This document shows, piece after piece, positions 43,781 to 53,268 of a DNA stretch of 64,000 nucleotides (positions are counted from its first letter, which is position 1; every line of letters begins with the position of its first letter). The DNA is from Heliobacterium chlorum (GTDB lineage Bacteria; Bacillota; Desulfitobacteriia; Heliobacteriales; Heliobacteriaceae): the NCBI RefSeq assembly GCF_014502795.1, contig NZ_JACVHF010000001.1:62001-126000 (forward strand), written 5' to 3'. The notes under the pieces were generated by a model, which made no database searches, was not told the DNA's origin, and saw only the letters and a program-made list of their open reading frames with translations. Made by a program: the position numbers and the translations under genes.

Positions 43781-44371
43781 ATGTTAACATACGAGGAAGT
43801 CTGGGACGATCTGCTCAGTGCGCTCGATGAAGCTGGTTTGGAACCCTTCGATGTACAGAATTTTATTGAGACAGGCACATGCTTACGGGAGTTTCGCTGT
43901 TTTTGCCAAGTTCCCGGAGCTAGCACCGGTTCCGAAATCAAAACGGAGATCGCCTTTGTCTGGGACGCGGTAATGACGGCCCATTCAGTCTACGGGCTGG
44001 AGGCGGCCCCCCAAAGGGGTTTTTCGCGGTCCATGACGCCGGACTTTGCGAGACGTGACGGATTTGGCAATGCCTTGGAATTAGAGATCAAATATTATTT
44101 TCCGGCAAAAAATTTCGAGTCAGCAGGATTTTTAACCCGAACCGTACAAAACATCATCATGACAATTGTGGATCACCAAAACTTTCCCGAAGTCAATTTT
44201 GAGATCTCTGTTGCCCCTGATCATGTGGTCACCGTTCACCGGGCTTGTGCTTTCTACCGTTGGCCTGTTCCTCTCGATACGGAACGGCTAAAATTGACAC
44301 CCCTATGTAAAGAAATTGCCCGGGTCTTACAGGCCCTTCATCATTCGGGCCATTTTGAGGAATCAGTATAA
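43781..44371 (+). CDS. Hypothetical protein in the queD operon
   Basis: The 196-residue soluble protein has acidic N-terminal residues (MLTYEEVWDDLLSALDEAG) and a C-terminal half with strands and helices (NALELEIKYYFPAKN, SVAPDHVVTVH). AAGGAGACAGGGA precedes the ATG. Its stop overlaps the next gene's start (ATGC / TAA TG overlap by one base), so it is coupled to the cysteine-cluster protein. No family is recognised. Confidence 0.8.
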   Translation: MLTYEEVWDDLLSALDEAGLEPFDVQNFIETGTCLREFRCFCQVPGASTGSEIKTEIAFVWDAVMTAHSVYGLEAAPQRGFSRSMTPDFARRDGFGNALELEIKYYFPAKNFESAGFLTRTVQNIIMTIVDHQNFPEVNFEISVAPDHVVTVHRACAFYRWPVPLDTERLKLTPLCKEIARVLQALHHSGHFEESV

Positions 44372-45078
44372 TGCAAAAATTACAACTGGAACCGCGGCAG
44401 TTTCCCGACGGTTGGGGTTATGACATTGTAGCCTACCACGCCGACGCTACGATTGCTGATTATCTTCAGGCGGTGGAAAACTTTTTTGATCGTTCGAAAT
44501 GGAGCGGTCTTCGCCGAAAGCAGGAGTTTACCGGCTGGTCGACCTGCGAGGGATGTCCCGGTTGCTGCAGCGAACGGATTCCCCTGACCATCGGCGATGC
44601 CGTCCATTTGTCGATGACCATTCCGGAACTGGCAGAAAAAGCGAAAAGGTCCGGTGGATTCAGCGGCGAAGATATTCTTCTGGCGCTGAGTGTGCATGGC
44701 GATATTCAAAAGGAAGGTCGAGTCATCGATGTGACCCTGCGCCGGATGGACCAGGGCCAGTGCGGTCTCTTCGACGATGACTCTCAGCGTTGCCGCTACC
44801 ATCGGTACCGCCCTTTGGTCTGTCGAACCTATTTTTGCTGCCCCATCTCACACCGCGCCGAAAAGCTCCGGCTTCGTATCGTCAATGCCGGTGAAGATGA
44901 ACTGGTGAGGCAAATTCTAGGTTCACCGGGGCGACCCTTACATTTGGAACGAGGAGTTCGGCCTACTGATTATCGAGAAAGCCCGTGGACTATCGCTGAC
45001 AGCTTAATTCCGTGGGATCTGGAAGCACAGGTCCCATTGGAACCGTTTACACAAGGCCTTGGCCTTGTCAGAAAATAA
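44371..45078 (+). CDS. Cysteine-cluster protein, YkgJ/UPF0153 type
   Basis: The 235-residue protein has a CEGCPGCC cluster (about residues 59-66), then GQCGLFDD, CRYHRYRPLVCRTYFCC, the pattern of the YkgJ family thought to bind zinc or iron. A roughly 60-residue N-terminal segment and a 70-residue tail are extra. It is the last gene of the PHP-queD operon; its role may be metal supply to one of them, which is speculative. Confidence 0.85.
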   Translation: MQKLQLEPRQFPDGWGYDIVAYHADATIADYLQAVENFFDRSKWSGLRRKQEFTGWSTCEGCPGCCSERIPLTIGDAVHLSMTIPELAEKAKRSGGFSGEDILLALSVHGDIQKEGRVIDVTLRRMDQGQCGLFDDDSQRCRYHRYRPLVCRTYFCCPISHRAEKLRLRIVNAGEDELVRQILGSPGRPLHLERGVRPTDYRESPWTIADSLIPWDLEAQVPLEPFTQGLGLVRK

Positions 45079-45158
45079 ATCTAATGGTATGCTAGAAAAA
45101 AGTGTAATAGTTTTAATGAATATCTCAGAATTTGCAAAAAGAAAAGGGGTTGGCGCGG

Positions 45159-45509
45159 GTGTTGGAGTTCGAAGCTCGTAAACTCGACTCGTGCAACATC
45201 ATTGACCTAAAAGGTGAAATTGACGGGATGGGCCTGGAACGTTTTAAAAAAGCGTTAACAGGAGCCGTTTCCGAAGAGTGTGATGCTGTCGTATTGAATT
45301 TTTCTCATGTCGTATTCATCAGCAGTTCCGGTTTGGGAGCGCTCGTCTCCTTTTATAAACAATTGAAAGCGGAAGACAAGCAATTGGCTGTATACGGATT
45401 GCGGGATGTGATCCGTCAGGTTTTTGAAATCGTTCGGTTGAATAAGGTCATTTCGATTGCGGACTCCGAAGCAGATGCCCTTGCTCTGGTCAGTGCTACA
45501 AAGGAGTGA
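45159..45509 (+). CDS. STAS-domain anti-sigma factor antagonist-like protein
   Basis: The 116-residue single-domain protein has LKGEIDGMGLERF and the loop VVFISSSGLGALVSFYKQL; a serine (in place of the usual Asp-Ser) sits at the switch site. SpoIIAA/RsbV-like proteins release sigma factors when unphosphorylated. AAGGGG is near the GTG at 45159; a TTG 9 codons earlier is less likely. It ends nine bases before the CheC-type gene, and a second STAS gene lies after it. Confidence 0.88.
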   Translation: MLEFEARKLDSCNIIDLKGEIDGMGLERFKKALTGAVSEECDAVVLNFSHVVFISSSGLGALVSFYKQLKAEDKQLAVYGLRDVIRQVFEIVRLNKVISIADSEADALALVSATKE

Positions 45510-45518
45510 GAGCTTATC

Positions 45519-46130
45519 ATGGATTTTCTGAGCCTTAGCCCGATGCAAATGGACGCCCTGCGGGAAGTGGGGAATGTCGGGGCGGGAAATGCGGCTACCG
45601 CGTTATCTCAGATGGTGCAAAAAGCGATTGATATGAAAGTGCCAGCCCTGGGAGTCGTGCCCTTTGATCAGGTGGCCGACCGTATGGGCGGGCCGGAATC
45701 GCTCGTTGCGGGTGTATACCTGCGGGTCGAAGGTAAGGCACCGGCGAATTTGCTCTTCGTACTGCCCATCGAATCGGCAAAAGCCCTTGTGGACATGCTG
45801 ATGGGTTTGCCCGCAGGAACTACCGAGGAAATCGGCGAGATCCAAGAGTCAGCCCTCAAAGAGGTAGGTAACATCCTGGCAGGGACTTATTTAAACGCCT
45901 TGTCTATGTTCACGCAGATCACCTTTGAACAGTCTGTTCCAGCATTAGCAATGGACATGGCTGCCGCCATCATCAGTGTTGTCTTGGCGACTATCGCTGA
46001 AGTGGGAGATCATGCCCTCTTGTTGAGCACCGAATTCGTCGGAGAAAGTGAAGCGATTGAAGGCTCTCTGTTCTTAATCCCGGAAGAAGGTTCCTTAGAA
46101 CTCATCCTCGGTTCACTGGGGCTCGCATAA
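45519..46130 (+). CDS. cheC: CheC-type chemotaxis phosphatase
   Basis: The 203-residue protein contains two copies of the CheC active-site helix, ALREVGNVGAGNAATAL (about 13-29) and ALKEVGNILAGTYLNAL (about 112-128), each with Glu and Asn in place to remove phosphate from CheY. GAGAGCTTATC precedes the ATG. It follows the STAS gene closely and precedes a terminator. CheD is not seen. The active pair suggests a catalytic CheC rather than FliY. Confidence 0.93.
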   Translation: MDFLSLSPMQMDALREVGNVGAGNAATALSQMVQKAIDMKVPALGVVPFDQVADRMGGPESLVAGVYLRVEGKAPANLLFVLPIESAKALVDMLMGLPAGTTEEIGEIQESALKEVGNILAGTYLNALSMFTQITFEQSVPALAMDMAAAIISVVLATIAEVGDHALLLSTEFVGESEAIEGSLFLIPEEGSLELILGSLGLA

Positions 46131-46156
46131 TTCTATTATTTAAATAAAAGAATTTT

Positions 46157-46184
46157 AAACTCACCCAAAAAGGTGAGTTTTTTA
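46157..46184 (+). terminator. Intrinsic terminator after cheC
   Basis: AAACTCACC and GGTGAGTTT arms around CAAAAA, followed by T3 and ATTAAG. Confidence 0.8.
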
Positions 46185-46323
46185 TTAAGTTTTAGTTACT
46201 TATTTTTACAGAAGGTGCTAAATTTGGCTCCTATGAAGTACAATTATATTTAGGGCGGATTTAAAATCCAACCCTAGAGACCCCTGCTTTTCATGACTAC
46301 GATGACCAGGAGGCGAAGAAAAC

Positions 46324-46659
46324 GTGTTAACCGTGCAATACCGATCTGTCGGGGAGACAGACCTGTATTTCTTACAGGGGTCCTTCAATGCCGTCGAAGC
46401 AGCTAAGTTTCGAGAAGATGTGGTAAAACGAATGGAACAAGGGCGAATCGATCTGATCTTAAATCTCGGTGGTGTTGATTTTATCGATTCAGCGGGGCTC
46501 GGCTTTCTCGTGTCCATTTTGAAAACGACCGTAAAAATGGGCGGTCAATTACGGTTGAGCCATTTGACACCGATAATTCAGGAAATTTTTCGGATGACAA
46601 AGTTAGATCGGGTTTTTACAGTCGACGATACGGACGAACTGTCGGTTCGTTCCATTTGA
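46324..46659 (+). CDS. STAS-domain protein
   Basis: The 111-residue protein has the anti-sigma antagonist fold with [18 protein letters not shown]; Asp-Ser at the switch position fits phosphorylation. AGGAGGCGAAGAAAAC precedes the GTG. It precedes the chemoreceptor gene by 13 bases, which is unusual and may indicate control of receptor expression or signalling. No anti-sigma kinase (SpoIIAB/RsbW) is seen in the window. Confidence 0.88.
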   Translation: MLTVQYRSVGETDLYFLQGSFNAVEAAKFREDVVKRMEQGRIDLILNLGGVDFIDSAGLGFLVSILKTTVKMGGQLRLSHLTPIIQEIFRMTKLDRVFTVDDTDELSVRSI

Positions 46660-46672
46660 GGTGACGTTGCGA

Positions 46673-48376
46673 ATGAGAATAGGTATTCGATGGAAAGTTC
46701 TCGGCGGTTATTTAGCGATCGTAGCACTTATTGTTACCGTTGCAGCCGTCACCTACTTTAAAACAAGTGCCATTGATGCCTCCATCGATGACTTGGAGGA
46801 TCACAGCATTCCGCTGCTGGTCTCCGCCGAAAAGCTGACGAGCAATACCCATCTGGAAGTGGCCTCCCTGATGGGGTACCTTGCTTTTGGAAAAACGGAA
46901 ATGATCGAGCAATTTAAACAAGCTTCTGAAGAGAACCATAGACTGATCGAAGAGATGAACAAGATGGAGTCTACGGAAGAGGAGCGCAACCATATTCGCA
47001 ATATTTCTGCCCGGTTGAGCGTTTACGAAAAAGTGGCGTCCGAAGAGATTATTCCAGCGTACCAGCGGGGGGATCGATCTGCCCTCAGTCAAGGATTGAA
47101 CAAGTCTTACCCCATGATACCTGGTGTGATCGAGGCGGTAGACAGCCTGAAAGAATTAGGCGAGAAGCGGATGGGGACAGATATTGATCGTTCACAGGAA
47201 CGGGCTCATCAAGCGATTCAATTGAGTTGGATCCTCGCACTGATCGCGGCTGGCCTCAGCATTGTCGCAGCGTTGCTGCTTTCGAACGGAATTACCCGAC
47301 CTCTGCGCAAGCTGGCAGAAAGTGCCCGCCTTGTGGCCGAAGGGGATCTTACCCAAAAGGTAGAAGTACACTCCGGTGATGAAATCGAAGACTTGGGGCA
47401 TTCTTTTAACCGGATGGTTGATGAATTGAGAACCTTGCTGGAAAAAGTCCAACACACTTCGAAGCAATTGGCCGCTATTTCCACGGAGATTGGTGCGTCG
47501 ACGGAGGAAACGACGAAAACAGTAGAGCGGGTCGCCAGTGCGATGAACGCTGTTTCGGAGGGGACGACGGAACAAGTTCAATTGGTCGATAAAGCTTTTG
47601 ATGATGTGGCCAAGATGTCGGCGGCGACCCACGAGATTACAGCTATCGTGTACAGGGCCGGTCAGGCGTCCCGTAAAACGATGGAACTGGCTCAAAGCGG
47701 AAGTGAAGCGGTTGATCACACGGTAGGCAAGATGCAGGAAATCCGCGATGCCGTCGGCCATACGGCTCAAGTCATCAAAGGGCTTGCCGATAAGTCCCAG
47801 GCGATCGGTCAAATCGTCGAAGCGATTACCGGTATCGCCGGTCAGACGAATCTCTTAGCCTTGAACGCAGCTATCGAGGCGGCTCGTGCCGGGGAACAGG
47901 GGCGAGGATTCGCTGTCGTCGCCGATGAGGTGAGAAAGCTGGCTGAGGAATCGGCGCAAAGCGCGGAACAGATCCGTCACTTGATCGGTGAGATCCGGGC
48001 TGAGATGGATCGGGCTGTTGAGGCGATGAGCAGGGGAACAGGAAAAGTGGCCGAAGGAACAACAGTGGCGACGAAGACCGGAGAAGCCTTTCAACAGATC
48101 ACCCAGAGTCTGAGGGAAACGAACGAGTTGATCGAGGAAATCGGTGAAGCGGCGGAACAACAGGCGGTTGGGTCGTCGGAACAATTGATTGTCAGCGTAG
48201 TAGCAGCCGTCGAACAAATCAAAAAACTAGCCGATGTGAACGCCGGCAGCTCCCAAGAAGTGGCTGCAGCGACAGAAGAGCAAACAGCGGCCATGGAAGA
48301 GATCAATGGGACTGTTCAGCATGTAAGCCAGATCGCCGGACAGTTGGCCGCTGCATTGCAACAATTTAGAACTTGA
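46673..48376 (+). CDS. Membrane chemoreceptor with 4HB-type sensor, HAMP and signalling domain
   Basis: The 567-residue receptor has helices at about 12-32 and 185-208 flanking a 150-residue helical sensor (4HB_MCP-like), then HAMP (210-262). The signalling domain has tip [31 protein letters not shown] and a long C-terminal helix ending QFRT. GAGGTGA lies eight bases before the ATG at 46673. It is likely co-transcribed with the STAS gene upstream. The ligand is unknown. Confidence 0.93.
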   Translation: MRIGIRWKVLGGYLAIVALIVTVAAVTYFKTSAIDASIDDLEDHSIPLLVSAEKLTSNTHLEVASLMGYLAFGKTEMIEQFKQASEENHRLIEEMNKMESTEEERNHIRNISARLSVYEKVASEEIIPAYQRGDRSALSQGLNKSYPMIPGVIEAVDSLKELGEKRMGTDIDRSQERAHQAIQLSWILALIAAGLSIVAALLLSNGITRPLRKLAESARLVAEGDLTQKVEVHSGDEIEDLGHSFNRMVDELRTLLEKVQHTSKQLAAISTEIGASTEETTKTVERVASAMNAVSEGTTEQVQLVDKAFDDVAKMSAATHEITAIVYRAGQASRKTMELAQSGSEAVDHTVGKMQEIRDAVGHTAQVIKGLADKSQAIGQIVEAITGIAGQTNLLALNAAIEAARAGEQGRGFAVVADEVRKLAEESAQSAEQIRHLIGEIRAEMDRAVEAMSRGTGKVAEGTTVATKTGEAFQQITQSLRETNELIEEIGEAAEQQAVGSSEQLIVSVVAAVEQIKKLADVNAGSSQEVAAATEEQTAAMEEINGTVQHVSQIAGQLAAALQQFRT

Positions 48377-48428
48377 TGTATAATGCCCCCAGGGGGCTCT
48401 TCATCTGCCCTTTAAGGAGGTGGACTGA

Positions 48429-48662
48429 ATGGTAATCACCGAAACTATGGGTATTGGGGAATGCGTAAGTAAATATCCTCAGACGGTACCTGTCTTCATG
48501 AGTTTTGGTATGGGTTGCCTCGGTTGTTCGGCGGCTCGCTTCGAAAACATCGGGCAGGGCGCTCGCGCTCACGGCATCGAAGTCGATAAACTCATCGCCG
48601 AACTGAACAAAGTGGCTGGCCAAGGCCAAAGCGAATGCGGTTGCGGCTGTGGATGTGAATAA
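48429..48662 (+). CDS. DUF1858 hybrid-cluster-associated redox protein
   Basis: The 77-residue protein has an N-terminal DUF1858 domain (VITETMGIGECVSKYP, FMSFGMGCLGCSAARFE) and a C-terminal CGCGCGCE tail that could bind metal. Such small proteins are common in anaerobes near hybrid-cluster protein genes. AAGGAGGTGGACTGA precedes the ATG. A terminator follows. Confidence 0.92.
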   Translation: MVITETMGIGECVSKYPQTVPVFMSFGMGCLGCSAARFENIGQGARAHGIEVDKLIAELNKVAGQGQSECGCGCGCE

Positions 48663-48677
48663 GACATCGAATCTATG

Positions 48678-48709
48678 AAACCCTCGTTCATCGAGGGTTT
48701 TTCTTTTTT
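48678..48709 (+). terminator. Intrinsic terminator
   Basis: AAACCCTCG and CGAGGGTTT arms, followed by TTCTTTTTT. Confidence 0.85.
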
Positions 48710-48853
48710 ACCTGCGTCTGTCTGATAATTTAGACAGTTATAAATAGATCTTAGATATTGTCGGGATTGTTTGTCGGCGTTTATAATAAAGCCAGTCAAA
48801 ATGCTGACAGCATCCTAGACACTATTGGTCTTGGGGAAGGAGGAAATTTTATC

Positions 48854-49510
48854 ATGAAGTACAATATTCCGATTCAAGTGCCCGTCGGTGTGTCGAATCG
48901 CCACATCCACCTTTCCCAGGAAGATGTGGATACCCTTTTCGGAGCCGGATATCAGTTGACAGAGATGAAGCCGCTCTGTCAACCTGGCCAGTTTGCCTGT
49001 AAAGAAGTTTTGACGGTAGCTGGGGTAAAAGGTGTCCTTTCCAATGTACGGGTCCTCGGACCAGCACGAAAACAGACCCAAGTTGAGATTTCCCGGACTG
49101 ATTCCTTTACTTTAGGTGTTCAACCGCCTGTTCGCGATTCCGGTGACTTAAAAGGCACACCGGGCTGTGTGCTCATTGGGCCTAAAGGGTCGGTTATCTT
49201 AAAAGAAGGTGTCATCCTGGCTTGCCGACATCTCCATATGCACACCAAAGATGCGGAAGCCCTAGCCGTTAAAGACAAAGAGCGTATCACCGTCTCCTTC
49301 GGCGGTGAACGGGGCGTGATCTTCCAAAACGTTCTCGCTCGTGTCGGCGATGCGATGGCTTTAGAATTCCACCTCGATACGGACGAAGCCAACGCCTGCA
49401 TGATAAAAAGCGGTGATGTAGCCTACCTCATTGGAAAAGAGGAAGCTGGCATCGATGTGAAGCCAATCTTGGAAGTTGAAAATCCTGTCAAAGTAGGTAA
49501 AACTGAATAG
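48854..49510 (+). CDS. pduL: Phosphate propanoyltransferase, PduL type
   Basis: The 218-residue enzyme interconverts acyl-CoA and acyl phosphate; the zinc-binding GVSNRHIHLS and CRHLHMHT motifs and GVQPPVRDSG are present. It lacks the N-terminal encapsulation peptide of microcompartment PduL, so it probably serves acetate or propionate metabolism in the cytosol. GGAGGAAATTTTATC precedes the ATG at 48854. It is monocistronic with a terminator; no ack gene follows. Confidence 0.94.
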   Translation: MKYNIPIQVPVGVSNRHIHLSQEDVDTLFGAGYQLTEMKPLCQPGQFACKEVLTVAGVKGVLSNVRVLGPARKQTQVEISRTDSFTLGVQPPVRDSGDLKGTPGCVLIGPKGSVILKEGVILACRHLHMHTKDAEALAVKDKERITVSFGGERGVIFQNVLARVGDAMALEFHLDTDEANACMIKSGDVAYLIGKEEAGIDVKPILEVENPVKVGKTE

Positions 49511-49531
49511 GATTAACATACTTTATCGGTA

Positions 49532-49572
49532 AAAAGCGGTTTTTGCATATAGCGAAAACCGCTTTTATTTTT
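49532..49572 (+). terminator. Intrinsic terminator after pduL
   Basis: AAAAGCGGTTTT and AAAACCGCTTTT arms, followed by ATTTTTAT. Confidence 0.85.
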
Positions 49573-49636
49573 ATATAGTAATAGAGGATGCCGGACAGGA
49601 ACGGCGAATTTTTATAGCATCAGGGAGGCGAGTACT

Positions 49637-50695
49637 GTGCGGCAGATGGGGATTGATTATGTAAAAATCGGAGATAAGCTGGCCCGTTCCATCTTGACCT
49701 CAGACGGTCAGATCTTACTGGGAAAAGGTGTTTTATTGACCGCTGGTTATCTCTCGAAACTGCGAGGACTCGGCATTACAGCGGTCTATATTGAAGATGA
49801 ACAGTTTCAGGATTTGCAAATCATCGATCCGATCAGCGACGAGACCCGCCGAGAAGCCTTGCATAACGTCAAAGAGGCGACCGATGCGATTCGAAGCGGC
49901 CGAAGTATTGATGGGACAAAAGTGAAAAAAACAGTAAACTCGATCGTCGAGGAATGCATCGCCAATCAGGGTGTGCTCATGAACCTGATGGATATGCGTT
50001 CCACCGAAAACTGGCTGATCCCCCATAGTGTATCGGTCTGCATCATGGCAACTGTGCTGGGGATCGCTCGTTGTCTCGACCGTAACCGTCTGATAGAACT
50101 GGCCGTAGGCGGCCTGATGCATGACGTCGGTTTGACGAAGGTGCCGAAAGAAATTCTAGAAAAAGGGGAAGATCGGCTCAGCGACGAAGAACGGGCTCTT
50201 TATGAAAAACATACCGAAGAAGGCTTTGCCCTTCTGCGACGGATTCAAGAACTGAGTGTCGTTACTGCACATGTGGCCTACCAGCATCACGAGCGGGTCG
50301 ACGGCACCGGTTATCCCCGGCAGTTGACCGGTGATGATATCCACCTGTACGGACGGATCGTAGCCGTAGTGGACCTCTATGATAAATTAGTCAACGGTAC
50401 ACTCGGTGCCAAGCCTGTCTTACCTCACCAGGCTTGTGAGATGTTGATGGGACTTTCTGGTCGCTATCTTGATATGGAACTGGTGCAGCTCTTCTTAAAA
50501 AATGTAGCCACCTACCCGACGGGGATTTCGGTGCGCCTGTCTACAGGGGAAGTGGGTGTTGTCGTCGATCAGAATAAATCGATCCCGATGCGTCCCGTCG
50601 TACGGGTGCTGCAAGAGCGCTACCGTTTTGTCGAAACGAAGGAATACAACCTGATTAAAGATACTACCGTATTCATTAAAGACGTATTGCGTTGA
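49637..50695 (+). CDS. HD-GYP cyclic di-GMP phosphodiesterase
   Basis: The 352-residue protein has a 140-residue N-terminal regulatory domain (KIGDKLARSIL) and an HD-GYP domain with HSVSVCIMA, HDVGLTKVPKEIL, YEKHTEEGFALL, HHERVDGTGYP and VVDLYDKL. HD-GYP enzymes open cyclic di-GMP. The start is GTG after GGGAGGCGAGTACT. It precedes the second YitT gene by 71 bases with no clear terminator, so they may share a transcript. Confidence 0.92.
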   Translation: MRQMGIDYVKIGDKLARSILTSDGQILLGKGVLLTAGYLSKLRGLGITAVYIEDEQFQDLQIIDPISDETRREALHNVKEATDAIRSGRSIDGTKVKKTVNSIVEECIANQGVLMNLMDMRSTENWLIPHSVSVCIMATVLGIARCLDRNRLIELAVGGLMHDVGLTKVPKEILEKGEDRLSDEERALYEKHTEEGFALLRRIQELSVVTAHVAYQHHERVDGTGYPRQLTGDDIHLYGRIVAVVDLYDKLVNGTLGAKPVLPHQACEMLMGLSGRYLDMELVQLFLKNVATYPTGISVRLSTGEVGVVVDQNKSIPMRPVVRVLQERYRFVETKEYNLIKDTTVFIKDVLR

Positions 50696-50766
50696 ATCCG
50701 TTTTAGAAGGCGGACGAGAGGGCAATCTATACGAGTAAGTTTCGTCTCAGATAGGATGGAAGGGAA

Positions 50767-51618
50767 TTGAAAAGACGAATCGGTCTTTGGTTGAAAGATG
50801 CCCTGGGAATCGCTGTCGGTGCAAGCATTTTCGCTTTTGGACTGAATTATTTCATCATCGCCAACCGGCTGGCCGAAGGCGGGTTGACTGGCGTGGCATT
50901 GATGTTCTATTATCTCTTCGGTTGGCCGGTGGGACAATCATACCTGATCATGAACATCCCCTTGTTCATCATCGGGTGGCGCCTTCTGGGCCATGAATTT
51001 GCCCTAAAAACGCTATGGGGAACGGCGGTGGCCTCCCTGGCGATCGATTTGACGGCGAAGTACCAATCGCCCATGCCCAACGATATTTTGCTTGCAGCTC
51101 TGTACGGCGGATTTTTTCTAGGCGTCGGTCTGGGCGTGATCTTCCTCTTTGGCGGTTCCACCGGCGGAGGCGATATCGTCGCTCGACTGGTCAACCACCG
51201 CTGGGGATGGCCTTTAGGAAGAGTTCTGCTCATGTTTGACGTCATCGTGATCACGTCGATCGCCTTTATCTTTGGCAAAGCAGTCGCTATGTACACCCTG
51301 TTAGCGGTGTTTGTCGCCAGCAGGGTGATTGATTTTGTCCAAGAAGGGGCCTACACAGCCCGGGCAGCCATGATCATCTCCGAGAAGTCCGAAGAAATCG
51401 CCCGGCGCGTCGTCAGCGAACTGGAACGGGGAGCCACCGTGTTTAGCGGGCGGGGAGCCTATACTGCAGAAGAAAAGAACATTCTCTATTGTGTCGTCAG
51501 CCGTTCCGAGTTGGTCCGGTTGAAGGGAGTCGTCTATGATACAGATCCGAAAGCCTTTATGATCATCAATGAAGTTCACGAGGTTTTAGGAGAGGGATTC
51601 CGCACCTGGAATTCATAG
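50767..51618 (+). CDS. YitT family membrane protein (second copy)
   Basis: The 283-residue protein has five to six helices (RLAEGGLTGVALMFYYLFG) and a DUF2179 C-terminal domain (AAMIISEKSEEIARRVVSELERGAT, YCVVSRSELVRL). It is a paralogue of the gene at 32326. The TTG start is preceded by GGAAGGGAA with short spacing; no ATG nearby is better placed. Its 3' end overlaps the converging helicase by six bases. Confidence 0.9.
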   Translation: MKRRIGLWLKDALGIAVGASIFAFGLNYFIIANRLAEGGLTGVALMFYYLFGWPVGQSYLIMNIPLFIIGWRLLGHEFALKTLWGTAVASLAIDLTAKYQSPMPNDILLAALYGGFFLGVGLGVIFLFGGSTGGGDIVARLVNHRWGWPLGRVLLMFDVIVITSIAFIFGKAVAMYTLLAVFVASRVIDFVQEGAYTARAAMIISEKSEEIARRVVSELERGATVFSGRGAYTAEEKNILYCVVSRSELVRLKGVVYDTDPKAFMIINEVHEVLGEGFRTWNS

Positions 51619-53130
51619 CAGAAAAAGCGGCGGTGATACAGGTTGAAAAGAGGACGGAACCTCTAGTGGAGGTTTCGTCTTTGCTTTTTCCTGATTAATC
51701 TTTGCTTGAATATCGAGTAAGTATTCCAAGGCGTGTGTTTCCAGGTTTTCACTAGACTTTTGACCGTAGATTATACGCTCGATGAAGCCGACCGTTTGGG
51801 TGAACATCTTAATTTTCTCATGTAGCAGGTCTAACATGTGCTCTTCGATCGTCCCCCGGGTGCTCAGGTTATAGACGTGAACATCATGCTCCTGCCCCAA
51901 CCGGTGAACCCGGCCGATCCGTTGTTCTAACCGCATCGGATTCCAAGGGAGGTCATAATTGATCACTTGGTGGCAAAACTGCAAGTTGATGCCTTCACCG
52001 CCCGATTCCGTGGAGATGAGAACGGGAATCTCGCTGTTCTGGAATTCATGCTGGGTCATGGCTCGGGTCCAACGTCCCAATCCGCCATGATAGACGAGCA
52101 CAGGTATTCCTATGGCCTGCAGGTGCATAGCCAAATAATCTAGGGTTTGAAAGTATTCCGTAAAAATGATAACCTTTTCTTTGCTGTGCTGAAGAAAGTC
52201 GGTGACCACCTGGGCTTTGGCGTTCTGACGAATTTGCTGGGCTAGGGGAATCAGTTCTTCCAAGCCCATCGACTCGATAGTGCCTAAAGCAGCAAAAGAG
52301 CTGGAACATACTTCGCGGAGAAGTGTGAGTAAGCCTAAGGTGCTTTTTTTCATCTCTTTGCGGCGGCGAAACTCATTGCGCAGGAAGTGGACGACGGCAT
52401 CATAAAGCTCTTGTTCGGGCTCGGTCAAATCGAGGGGAAGCAGGTGGACATGCCGGTTTGGCAGTTTGATCGCGCATTCGCTGCGGTGATGGCGGATGAG
52501 GACGCCTGCGAGGACTTCCTGCAGTTCTTTCGGGTTTTTCGGTTCTCGTTTGCTGGCGAGGAAGGCTGATTGAAAATCGGCAAAAGTGCCAAAATAACCG
52601 GGCCGCAGCAAGTCTACCAGGTGAAAAAGTTCCTTCAAATCATTTTGTACCGGCGTGGCCGTCAACAAAAGCAAGTTTTTCGTTTTTATGGACGATACAA
52701 ATGCATAATTGCTGGAACGGGGGTTTTTCAGGCGGTGCGCTTCATCGACGATGACCACATCATACTCGATGGCGCCGATGATATCGGCATGGGGAGAGCG
52801 CTTCGCTAAGTCGATCGAAGTAACGACGAAGGGATGCCAGTTCCAACCGTATTCCCGTTTGTTAACCCAACAAGGAAAACCGAACTTGGTCCTCATCTCA
52901 TGGGCCCACTGGCCAGTCAGGTTTTTCGGCGCCAAGATCAGGACTTTATTCAGTTGACCTCGGGATTGCAGTTCTTTCAAGACGATGCCGGCTTCAATGG
53001 TTTTACCCAGCCCGACTTCGTCCGCTAAGATAGCTCGTCCACCCATGGGATAGAGCACTTTCCAGGCCGTATCGATCTGGTGGGGCAGCGGTTCGAAGTC
53101 TAACTGTTTGAGACAGCTAATCCGGCCCAA
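51613..53130 (-). CDS. SNF2-family DEAD/DEAH helicase-like ATPase
   Basis: The 505-residue protein has a compact SNF2 core: DEVGLGKTIEAG (I), LILAPKNL (Ia), VIVDEAHRLK (II), LLLTATPVQN (III), then IIFTEYFQTLD (IV), LISTESGGEGINLQF (V) and RIGRVHRLGQEHDV (VI). No extra DNA-binding domain is seen at the N-terminus. It may remodel or displace nucleoprotein. The TTG at 53130 has GGAAGGTGG upstream; another TTG six codons earlier does not. It lies alone on the minus strand. Confidence 0.9.
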   Translation of the reverse strand: MGRISCLKQLDFEPLPHQIDTAWKVLYPMGGRAILADEVGLGKTIEAGIVLKELQSRGQLNKVLILAPKNLTGQWAHEMRTKFGFPCWVNKREYGWNWHPFVVTSIDLAKRSPHADIIGAIEYDVVIVDEAHRLKNPRSSNYAFVSSIKTKNLLLLTATPVQNDLKELFHLVDLLRPGYFGTFADFQSAFLASKREPKNPKELQEVLAGVLIRHHRSECAIKLPNRHVHLLPLDLTEPEQELYDAVVHFLRNEFRRRKEMKKSTLGLLTLLREVCSSSFAALGTIESMGLEELIPLAQQIRQNAKAQVVTDFLQHSKEKVIIFTEYFQTLDYLAMHLQAIGIPVLVYHGGLGRWTRAMTQHEFQNSEIPVLISTESGGEGINLQFCHQVINYDLPWNPMRLEQRIGRVHRLGQEHDVHVYNLSTRGTIEEHMLDLLHEKIKMFTQTVGFIERIIYGQKSSENLETHALEYLLDIQAKINQEKAKTKPPLEVPSSFQPVSPPLFLL

Positions 53131-53268
53131 AAGGAAACCACCTTCCAAAAGGGAGAGAATTTTTCCTCTTTAGTTATTGTGCAGGAATATTGGTTTCTTA
53201 TGTCTGGAAATTTTCTAGGCTAGGGTGTATATAATATATACAGTGACGTTTTTAGGAGGGATGTGTGG

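Noticed and set aside
45132..45158. TTG start for the STAS protein nine codons upstream
   Set aside because: No good site before it, whereas AAGGGG lies before the GTG at 45159.
53201..53235. Full sigma-A promoter before the 53269 gene
   Set aside because: TATAAT is good, but no -35 box lies at a normal distance; I mention only the -10 element.
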